From the NCBI GenBank assembly GCA_013400155.1, contig VXBM01001664.1:25546-89545 (forward strand): a stretch of 64,000 bases of DNA, in the 5' to 3' direction. The position numbers and the translations under genes are program-made. This document shows positions 62,426 to 64,000 of the stretch, piece after piece. The stretch comes from Helopsaltes ochotensis. Its lineage: Eukaryota; Chordata; Aves; Passeriformes; Locustellidae. The notes beneath the pieces were generated by a model. The model did no database searches and was not told the origin of the DNA. It saw only the letters and a list, made by a program, of their open reading frames with translations. The first letter of the stretch is position 1. Each line of letters starts with the position of its first letter.

Positions 62426-62431
62426 AATAAA
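62426..62431 (+). terminator. Distal poly(A) signal AATAAA
   Basis: AATAAA about 2.4 kb after the stop is followed directly by GATGTTTTTGAGGTT. It would define a long 3' UTR that includes the CR1 and pentanucleotide repeat. Confidence 0.35.
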
Positions 62432-64000
62432 GATGTTTTTGAGGTTCTCATGAACTTGGTTTGATACCTGTGAACTAAACTGGTGGTTCCACGCCCTCAC
62501 TTTTCCTTCCAGACCAGTCATTGCTGATTGTCCTCTCTGTTCCCCCCATCCAGCAGCAGCTGGGTAGTACCAGCAGGACCAGCAGGATCAGTCAGAGGAC
62601 CAGCTTTCTACACGTGGAAACCCAGTGGAAGAACTGCTTCTGGAGTCCCAAGAAAAAATGGAGCAGAGCTGCTGCCGTTTTTCTCCAAGGTACTCTGAGA
62701 TTAAAATGTTGGCCGAGACGTTTTCAGCTCTCTGCTAGAGGGGATTTGGAACCAGAGCTCCTCCTGGTGGCCTTTTAACCCGTTTTGAAAAGTTGGCTAG
62801 GGAGACATTCTCTCTATGGAGGTGGCCTTTTTAAAGAAATGGTAGTAATCAGATATTTTGATTATATTCAGATTAGCACTAGAGTAAAATAAGATGCTGT
62901 CTCTCCAAGTTGCATTGCAGTAGATATTCAGCTGCATGCAGTTGCACATTATATTATTATGATTTTCCACCTCGTTTTTTAGGTCATCCCAGGAAATGCA
63001 TTTCATATGTCTGAGTTTAGTGTAGTGAAATGTTGTAAGTATAAACTCACTTGTCCCATCCTAGAGCTTGGTAGCAGGCAAAGCTGTTCTCTGATATTTT
63101 CCAACACTAGGTTTGGACCTCAGTTCTGTGTAGAAGGCACATGAAATTTTGTGCTGGACTTTTGCTGCAAACTGGGTAATTATTTGCCAATATAGGTTCA
63201 CAGATACAAACTCACACCTAAGTGATAAAATGGACAAAGGCCATTAAAATTACTGGACCAGAAATGCTACAAGCAACAAGAATCTTAAATATCTGTCTCC
63301 TGCCCTGGAGTGGAAGGCAAAAAGGTGCGTAACACAAGTACAGCAACCCTCTCTCTGCCTTGGGGACTTAATGATTCCAAACACTTCGTTGCTGTGCAAA
63401 CACCCTAGCCATGCTGGGGAACTTCATTGCTATGATGACATCCCTTACCCAGGCTGCTGTGAGACGTGCATGTACACAGGCTGCTTTCCCCACAACACGA
63501 GTGCCAGCTTCCTAAGTGCCACACAGTGCTACTTGGTTTTTTTGTGGTGCTGTTAGCTAGCACTGCTACCTATGGAACCAGAATGTAGTACCTGAAATAC
63601 TGCTTGGCAAAAGAGCTTGTTCTCTAGAAGGTCACTTGGGACCAGTGTCACTCTGGTGAAGTTTGTTCATATTAACAGCGATACAAGAAAATATGGATTC
63701 TTTGCAATAGAAACCACCAAACATTGCCTAGGATGCATTTGTATTTTGCCAAAGGGCCATGGGCTGGCAGAAGAGCCTCTTCAAGTTTGCTTAAGGTTTT
63801 TCTAAGTTGTCTGGATGTGTGGAAGCTTACATACAGTAAAAGTATTACATTTAGCAGAATTCACTGCATTTTTTGTTCATTTATCATTGTGGCGATACTT
63901 GTCCATTATCCATTTGGGAGATAAAGCTGTAATGTTGGAGTTATTTTCCATGGTAAGACTCAAATTTAAGGAAAATCAGTTGTGTTTCAGAATTTTGAAA
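62432..64000. other. 3' flank, no recognised gene
   Basis: Downstream of the distal poly(A) signal. One exon-like segment (62554-62689) is discussed as a finding; otherwise nothing supported. Confidence 0.5.

Larger units (their letters stand above)
31197..62431 (+). other. TRABD2A: TRABD2A gene, 3' portion (five exons plus 3' UTR)
   Basis: Five + strand segments with consensus splice sites join into one 843-bp open frame, 280 residues plus stop. The product matches the C-terminal half of TIKI-family metalloproteases (TraB/PrgY fold), which cleave Wnt N-termini at the cell surface. Full-length family members are roughly 500 residues, so about 220 N-terminal residues lie upstream of the window, including the signal peptide and the first GxxH metal site. 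TRABD2A is preferred over TRABD2B because of the FMGNNTV and EGYEVEH wording around the second catalytic motif, although the PHLLFPD stretch in the fourth exon resembles TRABD2B. Family assignment is firm; the paralogue call is from remembered similarity. The 3' limit is placed at the most distal AATAAA I noticed and is uncertain. Confidence 0.8.
60005..62431 (+). other. TRABD2A: Probable 3' UTR region of TRABD2A
   Basis: No coding sequence is supported after the TGA at 60002-60004. AATAAA occurs at 60196-60201, 60519-60524 and 62426-62431. If the distal site is used, the transcript carries an antisense CR1 tail and the GGTTT repeat (61624-61905). The true end is not determinable from sequence alone. 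Confidence 0.5.

Noticed and set aside
1..64000. CRISPR arrays, operons, tRNA or rRNA genes
   Set aside because: None seen. The window is vertebrate genomic DNA and the regular repeats present are microsatellites.

Overview
The window looks like nuclear DNA from a bird, probably a passerine. It is non-coding over nearly all its length, has no operon-like gene packing, and carries many CR1 LINE fragments plus avian-type solo LTRs. I recognise one protein-coding gene, on the + strand. It is the 3' half of a TIKI-family metalloprotease (TraB-domain family), and residue similarity favours TRABD2A (TIKI1) over TRABD2B.

Layout. Positions 1-31196 hold no exon I can support and are most simply the long intron upstream of the first exon visible here. 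They contain a GT/GA microsatellite, two CR1 tails and three solo LTRs (12628-13208, 16244-16909, 20752-21242). Five coding exons follow: 31197-31343, 33481-33655, 46955-47045, 56119-56367 and 59824-60004. All have AG/GT boundaries and join in one frame to a stop at 60002-60004 (280 residues). The introns are 2.1, 13.3, 9.1 and 3.5 kb. The exons for the signal peptide and the N-terminal catalytic half lie left of the window. Candidate poly(A) signals lie at 60196, 60519 and 62426, and the rest to 64000 has no recognised gene.

Mobile DNA. The introns contain a ~1.3 kb antisense CR1 (36984-38320), a CR1 split by a 653-bp LTR (45901-46553), a 780-bp LTR (51564-52343) and a large CR1 (52451-55540) split by a 1385-bp LTR-like insert (53086-54470). 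Target-site duplications flank all six LTR-like insertions: GTATT/GTGTT, TGGGC, CAATA, AGACCT, TACCA and GTCGTG. None shows an internal gag-pol region, so they are best read as solo LTRs. The copies at 16244 and 51564 belong to one family in opposite orientations.

Gene logic. TIKI proteins are membrane-tethered proteases that inactivate Wnt ligands by trimming their N-terminus. The window encodes the second metal-site motif (GAGH, split by the 13.3-kb intron), a Lys-rich linker and a short hydrophobic C-terminus. The third exon here runs straight into an in-frame stop if its donor is not used, and an AATAAA lies about 370 bp downstream, so a shortened soluble form is conceivable. I did not find a previously undescribed multi-gene system.
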